From: GCA-003244245 sp050699835
GTDB lineage: Bacteria > Actinomycetota > Actinomycetes > Mycobacteriales > Pseudonocardiaceae
NCBI GenBank assembly: GCA_050699835.1
Contig: JBOHFW010000388.1
Span: 1-11,057 of the forward strand
Direction: 5' to 3'
DNA length: 11,057 nucleotides
Shown: piece after piece, positions 1 to 7,272 of the stretch
Layout of the letters: each line of letters begins with the position of its first letter
Position numbering within the stretch: the first letter of the stretch is position 1
Program-made: the position numbers and the translations under genes
The notes under the pieces: model-generated
The model's database searches: none
What the model was told of the DNA's origin: nothing
What the model saw: only the letters and a program-made list of their open reading frames with translations

Positions 1-375
1 GCCTTGCAGCGCCCTGCGCAACAGCGCCACCGCGCGCGCCGGCCCGGCGCCGGCACTCTCGGTGAGCGCGGACTCGAATCGCTCGGCGTCAAGCTCGCCG
101 GGGTGCACTTGCAGCGTGTAGCCACCGTTCTCGTAGTGGATCCGCCCCGGATCGCCCAGTGCCCGGCGCAGTCGATGCACGTGTAGCTGCAGCTTCTTGG
201 CCGCGCGGGGGTCTCGTTGGCCCGCCCACAGCGCATCGACCAGCACGTCAACCGGCACCGGCGTGTTCGCCCGGGTGAGCAGGACCCCGAGTACCATCCG
301 GGGCATCGGGGCGGAAAGCTGGACTGTCTGCCCGCCAATCCGCACCCGCAGCGGGCCGAGAACCTCGAAGTCCAC
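1..375 (-). CDS. SARP/AfsR-type transcriptional regulator, N-terminal part
   Basis: The minus strand encodes 125 residues open to the window edge, so the C terminus is missing. The protein opens with VDFEVLGPLRVRIGGQ. An OmpR-like winged-helix DNA-binding domain occupies about residues 1-91, with the recognition-helix region around AAKKLQLHVHRLRRALG (58-74) and the wing at GGYTLQVHPGELD. A bacterial transcriptional activation (BTAD) domain begins at about residue 94 (LDAERFE). SARP proteins activate nearby, often secondary-metabolite or envelope, genes. It is divergent from the secreted SH3 gene. I chose GTG at 375 because family members start a few residues before the DFxVLGPL motif and a GGAG lies about 10 nt upstream. 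An in-frame GTG at 405 would add VRWRRSGGGG. It is not an obvious EmbR, whose N terminus I remember differently. Whether ATPase, FHA or TPR domains follow cannot be seen. Confidence 0.85.
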   Translation of the reverse strand, partial: MDFEVLGPLRVRIGGQTVQLSAPMPRMVLGVLLTRANTPVPVDVLVDALWAGQRDPRAAKKLQLHVHRLRRALGDPGRIHYENGGYTLQVHPGELDAERFESALTESAGAGPARAVALLRRALQG

Positions 376-417
376 TCCGCCACCCCCGCTCCGCCGCCAT
401 CTCACTGGTCGGTACCG

Positions 418-423
418 AGTGTA
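418..423 (-). promoter_or_regulatory. Candidate -10 element for the SARP-type regulator
   Basis: Read on the minus strand this is TACACT, matching the actinobacterial TANNNT -10 pattern. It would place the transcription start near 411, shortly before the GTG codons at 405 and 375. No good -35 hexamer is visible. The same 13-base string recurs at 10517-10529, also in promoter position for a minus-strand gene. Confidence 0.4.
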
Positions 424-561
424 GCCATATGATGCCAGCTGGTAACCGAGCTTTCCCCCGATCGGGACAAACACCCGCATCTACCCTCGCTTCGGCTCCT
501 CCTGGTCATGTGGCGGGACAGGTGATGCAACGGTGGGTGAACAGCAGTAAGCGAACAGAAA

Positions 562-603
562 GTGACTGGAAAGCGGCGGAACCTAGCGTGGTGTTGCAAC
601 GTA
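562..603 (+). promoter_or_regulatory. Overlapping sigma-A-like and ECF-type promoter candidates upstream of the SH3 gene
   Basis: Two readings overlap. First, GTGACT (562-567), a 16-nt spacer, then TAGCGT (584-589), fitting a housekeeping -35/-10 pair. Second, GGAACC (578-583), 16 nt, then CGTA (600-603), which resembles the GGAAC-N16/17-CGT architecture of ECF sigma factors of the SigE type. Either would leave a leader of about 60-80 nt before the ATG at 673. An ECF site would suit a secreted envelope protein. Pattern match only. Confidence 0.4.
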
Positions 604-652
604 TCCCAGGACACGGTCGGGCGGGGGACTGGGATTCCCATACCAGACGAGC

Positions 653-664
653 GGGAGAGAGGGG
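653..664 (+). promoter_or_regulatory. Ribosome binding site deciding the SH3 protein start
   Basis: The purine-rich stretch GGGAGAGAGGGG ends 8 nt before the ATG at 673. It supports that start over the upstream in-frame ATG at 562. Confidence 0.6.
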
Positions 665-672
665 AACCCTTG

Positions 673-1104
673 ATGTCTTGGACCTCCGCACGCGTGGCCG
701 GATTGGTATTTGCCGCGGCCACCGCCACACTTGCCATTGCGGCGCCCGCAAGCGCGGACGCAGCGACGCCACCGCACAAGAACGGGCCCGGCGTAGGAGC
801 TTCCTCAATGGTGTCCTGCGGCCTGAGCTACCCGCAAAGGGACAACCATCCCTGGGTGAACTTCCCGGCCAATACGGTGACCTTGCGCAGCGGCCCCAGC
901 AATGGCTGCATCCAGACCGGCCAGGGTCTGCACGACCAACGCGCCCAGTACCTCTGCTATACCCCCGGAGACGGTGGCACGTGGACCTACCTGCGCAATA
1001 CCTCTACCGGAGACCAGGGCTGGGTGCGCGATGATCTGTTGCCCGGCTACGGCAGCAACACGCCCTGCGAGCAAAACCCACCACCAGCCACCGTCAGAGC
1101 GTGA
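673..1104 (+). CDS. Secreted SH3-domain-like protein
   Basis: A 143-residue protein with a clear Sec signal peptide: a short N terminus with Arg7, a hydrophobic core (about 8-24) and a likely cleavage after APASA at residue 28. The mature part has four cysteines (C49, C79, C95, C132), consistent with two disulfides outside the membrane. The segment NTVTLRSGPSNGC (67-79) followed by GDQGWVRDDLL (113-123) is typical of bacterial SH3-type domains, which often bind cell-wall peptides. No enzyme domain is present, so a binding or inhibitory role is inferred only from the fold. I chose the ATG at 673 because a GAGAGAGGGG ribosome binding site lies just upstream and the signal peptide starts there; an in-frame upstream extension to 562 has no signal-like features. 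It converges head-on with fum, the stop codons being directly adjacent. Confidence 0.85.
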   Translation: MSWTSARVAGLVFAAATATLAIAAPASADAATPPHKNGPGVGASSMVSCGLSYPQRDNHPWVNFPANTVTLRSGPSNGCIQTGQGLHDQRAQYLCYTPGDGGTWTYLRNTSTGDQGWVRDDLLPGYGSNTPCEQNPPPATVRA

Positions 1105-2534
<1,430 letters not shown>

Positions 2535-2538
<4 letters not shown>

Positions 2539-3569
2539 GCGTGCTGGAGCTGGTCGAAGTCCACGGCGGCGTACTGGCGCAGCTTGGTCAGCCGGTGCTC
2601 GCTGTCGATCATACGCACGGTGCCGGACTTGGAGCGCATCACGATGGACTGCGTGCGGCATCCTCCGGCGTGATAGGTCACCCCGCGCAGCAGCTCCCCG
2701 TCGGTGATGCCGGTGGCGCAGAAGAACACGTTCTCGCCCCAGACCAGGTCCTCAGTGGTGAGGATCCGGTCCAGGTCGTGCCCGGCGTCCAGCGCCGCCT
2801 GCCGCTCGGCGTCGTCCCGGGGCCACAGCCGGCCTTGGATCGCGCCCCCCATGCAGCGCAGCGCGGCGGCGCTGATGATGCCTTCCGGGGTACCGCCGAT
2901 GCCGATCAGCAGATCGACGCCGGTGTCCGGGCGGGCGGCGGCGATCGCGCCGGCGACGTCACCATCGGTGATGAACGTGATTCGCGCTCCGGCTTCGCGG
3001 ACCTGGCGGGCCAGCTCGTTGTGCCTGGGGCGCTCCAGGATGCACACCGTGATGTCGGAGGTGTCCATGCGCTTGGCCTTGGCCACCCGCCTGATGTTCT
3101 CCGCCACCGGTGCGGACAGGTCGATGGCCTCAGCTGCCTCCGGTCCGGTGGCGATCTTCTCCATGTAGAACACCGCGGAGGGATCGAACATGGTGCCCCG
3201 TTCCGACACGGCGAGTACCGCCAGCGCGTTGGGCATGCCCTTGCTCATCAACGTGGTGCCGTCAATCGGATCGACCGCGACATCGCACTCCGGCCCCTGC
3301 CCGTTGCCGACCTCCTCACCGTTGAACAGCATCGGCGCTTCGTCTTTCTCCCCCTCCCCGATCACCACCACGCCGCGCATCGACACCGAGCCGACCAGCT
3401 TGCGCATGGCGTCGACGGCGGCCTGGTCACCGCCGTTCTTGTCACCGCGGCCGACCCAGCGGCCGGCGGCCATCGCGGCGGCCTCGGTGACTCGCACCAA
3501 CTCCAGAGCAAGGTTGCGGTCCGGTTCCTCCTGCGTTGTTTTCTGCCGTTGAGTCGGTACAGTGCTCAT
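2535..3569 (-). CDS. glpX: Class II fructose-1,6-bisphosphatase
   Basis: A 344-residue GlpX-type enzyme that removes the 1-phosphate of fructose 1,6-bisphosphate in gluconeogenesis; it is the main form of this enzyme in many actinobacteria. Signature features are GEGEKDEAP (71-79) and the metal-binding DPIDGTT motif of the lithium-sensitive phosphatase superfamily (100-106), then DGDVAGAI (202-209) and GIGGTPEG (223-230), which belong to the class II active site. Length is typical. The first ~18 residues are polar and probably disordered. The ATG at 3569 has a strong GGGAGG ribosome binding site a few bases upstream. Its stop overlaps the fum start by 4 nt, so a gluconeogenic and a TCA enzyme are translated from one message. 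The 50-nt gap to xseB contains no clear terminator, so read-through from the upstream genes is likely, though a separate promoter is not excluded. Confidence 0.97.
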
Positions 3570-3619
3570 GGGTCCTCCCGGAATGCACAGCGCCCGCTGG
3601 CAATCCTTCCATCAATTCT

Positions 3620-3871
3620 TTACTTTGTGAGCGGTTGCGTACCAGGTTGATGGTCGCGTGCGGCGATCGCCGACTCGATCCGCTCCCGGGCGCCGGCGAG
3701 GTGCCGCTCGCAGGTTGCCGCGAGCTGCTCCCCGCGTTCCCACAGCGCCAGCGAGTCCTCTAGGGACAGGCCGCCGGCTTCCAGCTTGCGGACCACCTCG
3801 GTCAGCTCGTCCCGAGCGGCCTCGTAGCCCAGCGATGCCGGATCACCCGCGCTGTTCTTGCCGCTGTTCAT
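3620..3871 (-). CDS. xseB: Exodeoxyribonuclease VII small subunit
   Basis: An 83-residue protein (90 if a GTG at 3892 is used). The family core is intact: GYEAARDELTEVVRKLEAGG, then LSLEDSLALWERGEQLAATC and an amphipathic helix HLAGARERIESA. XseB forms an elongated coiled-coil assembly on XseA; the complex degrades single-stranded DNA from both ends into oligonucleotides and takes part in repair. I prefer ATG 3871, which begins 10 nt after the xseA stop and has GAGGG/AAGG upstream; GTG 3892 would instead overlap xseA by 11 nt and adds seven residues of no recognisable content. The C-terminal tail (DHQPGTQPLTK) is polar and likely unstructured. Confidence 0.93.
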   Translation of the reverse strand: MNSGKNSAGDPASLGYEAARDELTEVVRKLEAGGLSLEDSLALWERGEQLAATCERHLAGARERIESAIAARDHQPGTQPLTK

Positions 3872-3881
3872 GGCCTTGCCC

Positions 3882-5132
3882 TCAGCGCTCACCGGTCACC
3901 ACCGCACCGACGGCCCCATCGCAGAGCCGTATTCGCAGCTCGGTGCCTGTCGGGGCATCGACCACTGATCGCAGCACCGGGGCCGGCGCGCTGGTGGTCG
4001 CATCGATTCGCTGGACCACCGCGTATCCGCGGGCCAGCGTCGCTGCCGGTCCCAGCGCGGTCAAGCGGGCCGCCGTGTGCGTTAATCCGTCCTGCGCGGT
4101 GCGAAGCCCGCCGAATAGGGCCCGGTCGGCGCGGGTGCGTAGCTCGGTCACGATCCGGGCGTGTTCGGTCAGCGGACGCAGCGGGTTGGCCAGCACCGGG
4201 CGGGTACGCAGCGCGTCGAGCAGCCGCCGCTCCCGGTCCACCCAGCCGTGCAGGGCGCGCCGGCAACGGTTGCGCAGCTGATGCAGCGCGGCGGTTTCCT
4301 CCGTGACGTCGGGCACCACGCACTTGCCGGCGTCGGTCGGGGTGGAGCAGCGCTTGTCCGCGACATGGTCCACCAGCGGGGTGTCCGGCTCGTGGCCGAT
4401 CGCCGAGACCACCGGGGTGGTGCAGCGGGACACCGTGCGGCACAGCTCTTCGTCGGAGAAGGGCAACAAGTCCTCCACGCTACCTCCGCCACGGGCCAGC
4501 ACGATGACCTCCACCGCGGGATCGGCGTCCAGCGTGGTCACGGCTTCGATGATCTGACTCACCGCGAGCGGACCCTGCACCGCCACGTTGAGCACCCGGA
4601 CATTCACCGCGGGCCAGCGGGCGGTGGCGTTGCTGAGCACGTCGCGCTCAGCCGCGCTGGCCCGTCCGGTGATCAGCCCGACGCAGCCGGGCAGCAACGG
4701 CAGCGCCCGCTTGCGCCGGGGATCGAACAGGCCCTCGGCGTCCAGGATGCGTCGCAGCCGCTCGATGCGGGCAAGCAACTCGCCGATGCCGACTGCGCGG
4801 ATCTCATCGACGCGCAGGCTCAGCGTGCCGCGGCCCAGGTGCAGTGACGGCTTGCCGTGTACCACCACCCGGCAGCCATCGACCAGCGGCGGTTGCCGAT
4901 CCCGCACTAGCGAGACCGCGCAGGTCAGGGTCATCGACACGTCGGCCACCGGGTCACGCAGGGTGAGAAACGCGGTCCCGGTGCCCGGCTTGGCGCTGAT
5001 CTGGGTGATCTGGCCTTCGACCCAGACCGCGCCCAACCGGTCGATCCACGCCGCGATCTTGCGGGCAACGGTGCGGACCGGCCAAGGCGCCTCCGGCGTC
5101 GTGACAGGATCGGTCCCTGGATTGTCAGTCAC
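3882..5132 (-). CDS. xseA: Exodeoxyribonuclease VII large subunit
   Basis: A 416-residue catalytic subunit. After a short polar tail, an N-terminal OB-fold DNA-binding domain (about 15-112, including VWVEGQITQIS) is followed by the conserved GIGELLARIERLRRILDAEGLFD linker, quoted here in part: GIGELLARIERLRRIL (115-130). The catalytic core carries ITGRASAAERD (154-164), the glycine-rich RGGGSVEDLLPF (214-225) and AIGHEPDTPLVDHVAD (244-259). A helical C-terminal region with the conserved LGPAATLARGYAVV follows. It is the catalytic partner of XseB for cleaving single-stranded DNA. The start is GTG 5132, whose GTGA overlaps the upstream gene's stop by 4 nt; the frame stays open to 5840 but that stretch is the upstream gene in another frame. 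The family consensus DxRAxTPTAAA reads DKRCSTPTDAG here, a mild deviation. Confidence 0.96.
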   Translation of the reverse strand: MTDNPGTDPVTTPEAPWPVRTVARKIAAWIDRLGAVWVEGQITQISAKPGTGTAFLTLRDPVADVSMTLTCAVSLVRDRQPPLVDGCRVVVHGKPSLHLGRGTLSLRVDEIRAVGIGELLARIERLRRILDAEGLFDPRRKRALPLLPGCVGLITGRASAAERDVLSNATARWPAVNVRVLNVAVQGPLAVSQIIEAVTTLDADPAVEVIVLARGGGSVEDLLPFSDEELCRTVSRCTTPVVSAIGHEPDTPLVDHVADKRCSTPTDAGKCVVPDVTEETAALHQLRNRCRRALHGWVDRERRLLDALRTRPVLANPLRPLTEHARIVTELRTRADRALFGGLRTAQDGLTHTAARLTALGPAATLARGYAVVQRIDATTSAPAPVLRSVVDAPTGTELRIRLCDGAVGAVVTGER

Positions 5133-5734
5133 TGGGTTGTCGGATTTTTGGAGCGGACCGTGGAGATCCGGTTGGACAGCAGGGTAGCGAACGCGGGCCG
5201 GTTCTGGTGGGCGTGTTCGTACTCCAGCAGTTCCACGAGCTGGGGCAGGGAGAACCGCCGAAGCCTGCTTCTCAACTGGGCCAGTGATATCTCGTCGTAC
5301 CCGGCCAGCGCGGAGGGGGTCACGCCGCCATCCCCCGGTTTGGCGCCTGCTGCGGAGGTGGGCGAGGGCGTCAGGGCGCGCGCGACGTCGGCCTCGTCGA
5401 CTTCGCCAACCTCGGGGCGGATCGGCGGGCCGGCTTTTCTGGCCTTGTCGGAGCCGTTGGCGGTGGCATCGGTGGCAGGTCGTGGTGGCTCGCCGTCCTC
5501 GTCGAACCTGGCCCATGGGGGAGTGTTCTCGACCGGACGGAACAGTGAGAACACCTGGTCCCCTTTGATCGCCAGCTCGGTCACCCGCTGCTGTACCCGC
5601 ATCCCGGCCTGCACGGCCCGGCTGGCGGCGGTGACCGGGAGATCGGCGAGCTGCTCGGGCAACTTGCGTGCCTGCTCCACGGCAGTGACCATCAGGCCCA
5701 CGGCAACACGGACGGGCAAAGGTACGTGGCTCAT
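5129..5734 (-). CDS. Lipid-droplet-associated protein homologue (Rv1109c-like)
   Basis: A 201-residue protein resembling M. tuberculosis Rv1109c as I recall it, annotated in databases as lipid-droplet-associated. The N-terminal 60 residues form amphipathic or weakly hydrophobic helices (VAVGLMVTAVEQARKLPEQL, then RVQQRVTELAIKGDQVFSLF), suited to binding a lipid monolayer. Residues about 75-145 are rich in Pro, Ala, Gly and acidic residues and look disordered. The C terminus has a compact conserved helical domain (ISLAQLRSRLRRFSLPQLVE, then LLEYEHAHQNRPAFATLLSN), similar in style to a helix-hairpin docking module. The ATG at 5734 begins where similarity to the family begins; the frame is open further upstream without homology. 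It is first in the five-gene run and overlaps xseA by 4 nt. Its molecular function is not established; the conserved link with exonuclease VII is unexplained. Confidence 0.85.
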   Translation of the reverse strand: MSHVPLPVRVAVGLMVTAVEQARKLPEQLADLPVTAASRAVQAGMRVQQRVTELAIKGDQVFSLFRPVENTPPWARFDEDGEPPRPATDATANGSDKARKAGPPIRPEVGEVDEADVARALTPSPTSAAGAKPGDGGVTPSALAGYDEISLAQLRSRLRRFSLPQLVELLEYEHAHQNRPAFATLLSNRISTVRSKNPTTQ

Positions 5735-5832
5735 GGTCGTCAAGCCTGCCCCAGCGACCCGGTTTCTGCCTACTCGGGCTCGTCGGGGAGCGCCCCGTCT
5801 GCTGGTGGCGATGCCGACCGTAGGGTAGAGGC
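5735..5832. promoter_or_regulatory. Divergent promoter region between the lipid-droplet gene and ispH
   Basis: TAGGGT at 5821-5826 on the plus strand fits the actinobacterial TANNNT -10 and lies exactly 6 nt before the ispH ATG, the spacing expected of a leaderless transcript. On the minus strand TACCCT (5827-5822) overlaps it and could be the -10 of the opposite operon. If both are used, the two promoters would compete for one site. No clear -35 hexamers are seen. Confidence 0.5.
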
Positions 5833-6771
5833 ATGACCAAGCGTGTGCTGCTGGCCAGTCCCCGCGGCTACTGTGCCGGGGTCGATCGTGCGGTGGCCAC
5901 CGTCGAGAAGGCCCTCGAGGCGCACGGCGCGCCGGTGTACGTGCGCAAGCAGATCGTGCACAACCGGCATGTGGTGGAGACCCTGGAGAGCCGCGGTGTG
6001 ATCTTCGTCGACGAGGCCGACGAGGTGCCCGCGGGTGCGGTCGTGGTCTTTTCCGCGCATGGGGTGTCCCCGGCGGTGCACGAGCAGTCCGCAGCACGTG
6101 GCCTGCGCACCATCGACGCCACCTGCCCGCTGGTCACCAAGGTGCATCAGGAGGTCAAGCGGTTCGCCCGGGACGGCTACGACATCCTGCTGGTCGGTCA
6201 CCAGGGTCACGAGGAGGTCGAGGGCACCGCCGGGGAGGCGCCCGGGCATGTCCAGCTCGTCGACGGGCCGGATGCGGTGGACTCGGTGCTCGTGCGGGAT
6301 CCCACAAGGGTGGTGTGGCTGTCCCAGACGACCCTGTCGGTGGACGAGACCATGCGGACCGTGGCGCGCCTGCGGGAACGGTTCCCCGAGCTGACCGACC
6401 CACCGAGCGATGACATTTGCTACGCCACCCAGAACCGGCAGGTGGCGGTGAAGTCGATGGCCCCCGACTGTGATCTGGTGCTTGTTGTGGGGTCGTGGAA
6501 CTCGTCCAATTCAGTGCGGTTGGTCGAGGTCGCGCTGGCTGCCGGCGCCCGGTCGTCCTACCTGGTGGATGACGCGCGGGAGATCGACCCACACTGGCTG
6601 GACGGGGTGCACACCGTCGGTGTCACCAGCGGTGCCTCGGTACCTGAGGTGCTGGTGCGAGGGGTGTTGGACTACCTGGCCGAGCAGGGATACGTCGACG
6701 TGCAGGAGATTGTCACCAGGGAAGAGAAGCTGGTGTTCGCGCTGCCCAGGGAGCTCAAACGGTCGTCATAG
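5833..6771 (+). CDS. ispH: 4-hydroxy-3-methylbut-2-enyl diphosphate reductase
   Basis: A 312-residue iron-sulfur enzyme for the last step of the MEP isoprenoid pathway, reducing HMBPP to IPP and DMAPP. The three cluster-binding cysteines are present: C14 (SPRGYCAGV), C98 (DATCPLVTKVH) and C196 (DICYATQNRQ). Substrate-binding histidines lie in IVHNRHVVE (H43) and FSAHGVS (H76), and HEEVEGT supplies His126 and the proton-relay Glu128. The serine/asparagine phosphate-binding segment SWNSSNS is also intact. Length is normal and the C terminus (EKLVFALPREL) is typical. The ATG at 5833 begins at the conserved KRVLLASPRGYC and has no properly spaced Shine-Dalgarno, so translation is probably leaderless. 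In actinobacteria the product feeds menaquinone, carotenoid and polyprenyl carrier synthesis. The M. tuberculosis counterpart is lytB2 (Rv1110). Confidence 0.98.
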   Translation: MTKRVLLASPRGYCAGVDRAVATVEKALEAHGAPVYVRKQIVHNRHVVETLESRGVIFVDEADEVPAGAVVVFSAHGVSPAVHEQSAARGLRTIDATCPLVTKVHQEVKRFARDGYDILLVGHQGHEEVEGTAGEAPGHVQLVDGPDAVDSVLVRDPTRVVWLSQTTLSVDETMRTVARLRERFPELTDPPSDDICYATQNRQVAVKSMAPDCDLVLVVGSWNSSNSVRLVEVALAAGARSSYLVDDAREIDPHWLDGVHTVGVTSGASVPEVLVRGVLDYLAEQGYVDVQEIVTREEKLVFALPRELKRSS

Positions 6772-6799
6772 ACCGTGCCGGTTGCGTCGAACGGCGGTC
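6771..6799. terminator. Imperfect hairpin between convergent ispH and DUF6542 genes
   Basis: GACCG (6771-6775) pairs with CGGTC (6795-6799), with further interrupted pairing inside (CCGGTT against AACGG). It sits in the 33-nt gap between two convergent stop codons and could end both transcripts. There is no T-tract, which is common in actinobacteria. Confidence 0.35.
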
Positions 6800-6804
6800 A
6801 GGGT

Positions 6805-7272
6805 TCATTCGCCGGTGTGGCGAGGGCTCGGACGGCGCTGGATGATCAAACGCAGGATGCCGACAGCGAGCGTGACCCCGGTGGTGATCGCCATGGTGGG
6901 GAAACCGTTGATCAAGGGGGTGCCGATCGTGAGCGCGGTGGCGATCATCCCACCGCCAGCGGGTGTTGGGCCGGCTGCCAGCACAACGCCCGGCACGGCC
7001 ACGGCCAGGATCAGCGGTGGCTGAATCATCGGTGCGAACAGACCCTTACGCTGCACCACCACCACGGCAAGCAGGCAACCGAGGAAATAGCAGACCTGGA
7101 ACACGATGCCTAGCCGGTTGAGTCGCTCCATATCGGCGAACACACCGACCGCCGCGATTCCGAGCGTGCACAGTACGGCGGCCCACCAGGGCAGTCCTGG
7201 GCGGTCAGGCAGCAGCGCACGCTCATCCCACGATCCACGCTCGGCGGTGGTTCGGGCGTGGGTTGCCGTCAC
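6805..7272 (-). CDS. DUF6542-type four-helix membrane protein (Rv1111c-like)
   Basis: A 155-residue integral membrane protein. A polar N terminus of about 25 residues contains the DERALLPDRPGLPWW motif that marks this family, followed by transmembrane segments at about 28-46, 54-74, 86-104 and 126-144, and a basic tail (RRPSPRH) that is probably cytoplasmic. Its place next to ispH and ychF agrees with M. tuberculosis Rv1111c. No catalytic residues are evident and the function is unknown. It starts at GTG 7272, overlapping the rmuC stop by 4 nt (GTGA), so it is translationally coupled to rmuC here. Confidence 0.82.
   Translation of the reverse strand: MTATHARTTAERGSWDERALLPDRPGLPWWAAVLCTLGIAAVGVFADMERLNRLGIVFQVCYFLGCLLAVVVVQRKGLFAPMIQPPLILAVAVPGVVLAAGPTPAGGGMIATALTIGTPLINGFPTMAITTGVTLAVGILRLIIQRRPSPRHTGE

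Larger units (their letters stand above)
376..672. other. Divergent intergenic region between the SARP and SH3 genes
   Basis: About 300 bases without a gene. It holds the candidate minus-strand -10 (418-423), a perfect 10-bp palindrome CCCGATCGGG at 457-466 that could be an operator, and overlapping promoter candidates for the SH3 gene at 562-603. Open frames running through it have no recognisable protein content. Confidence 0.6.

Noticed and set aside
429..1034. Plus-strand frame overlapping the SH3 gene (201 codons)
   Set aside because: Arg/Pro-rich composition, no homology, and it conflicts with the SH3 frame that has a signal peptide and a ribosome binding site.
2539..2661. Upstream extension of fumarase by 41 residues
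   Set aside because: It overlaps the glpX C terminus, is Arg-rich and matches nothing in class II fumarases; ATG 2538 overlaps the glpX stop in the usual way.
5133..5840. Upstream extension of xseA to 5840
   Set aside because: The extension lies over the lipid-droplet-associated gene in another frame, and the GTG at 5132 starts just before conserved XseA sequence with a 4-nt overlap.
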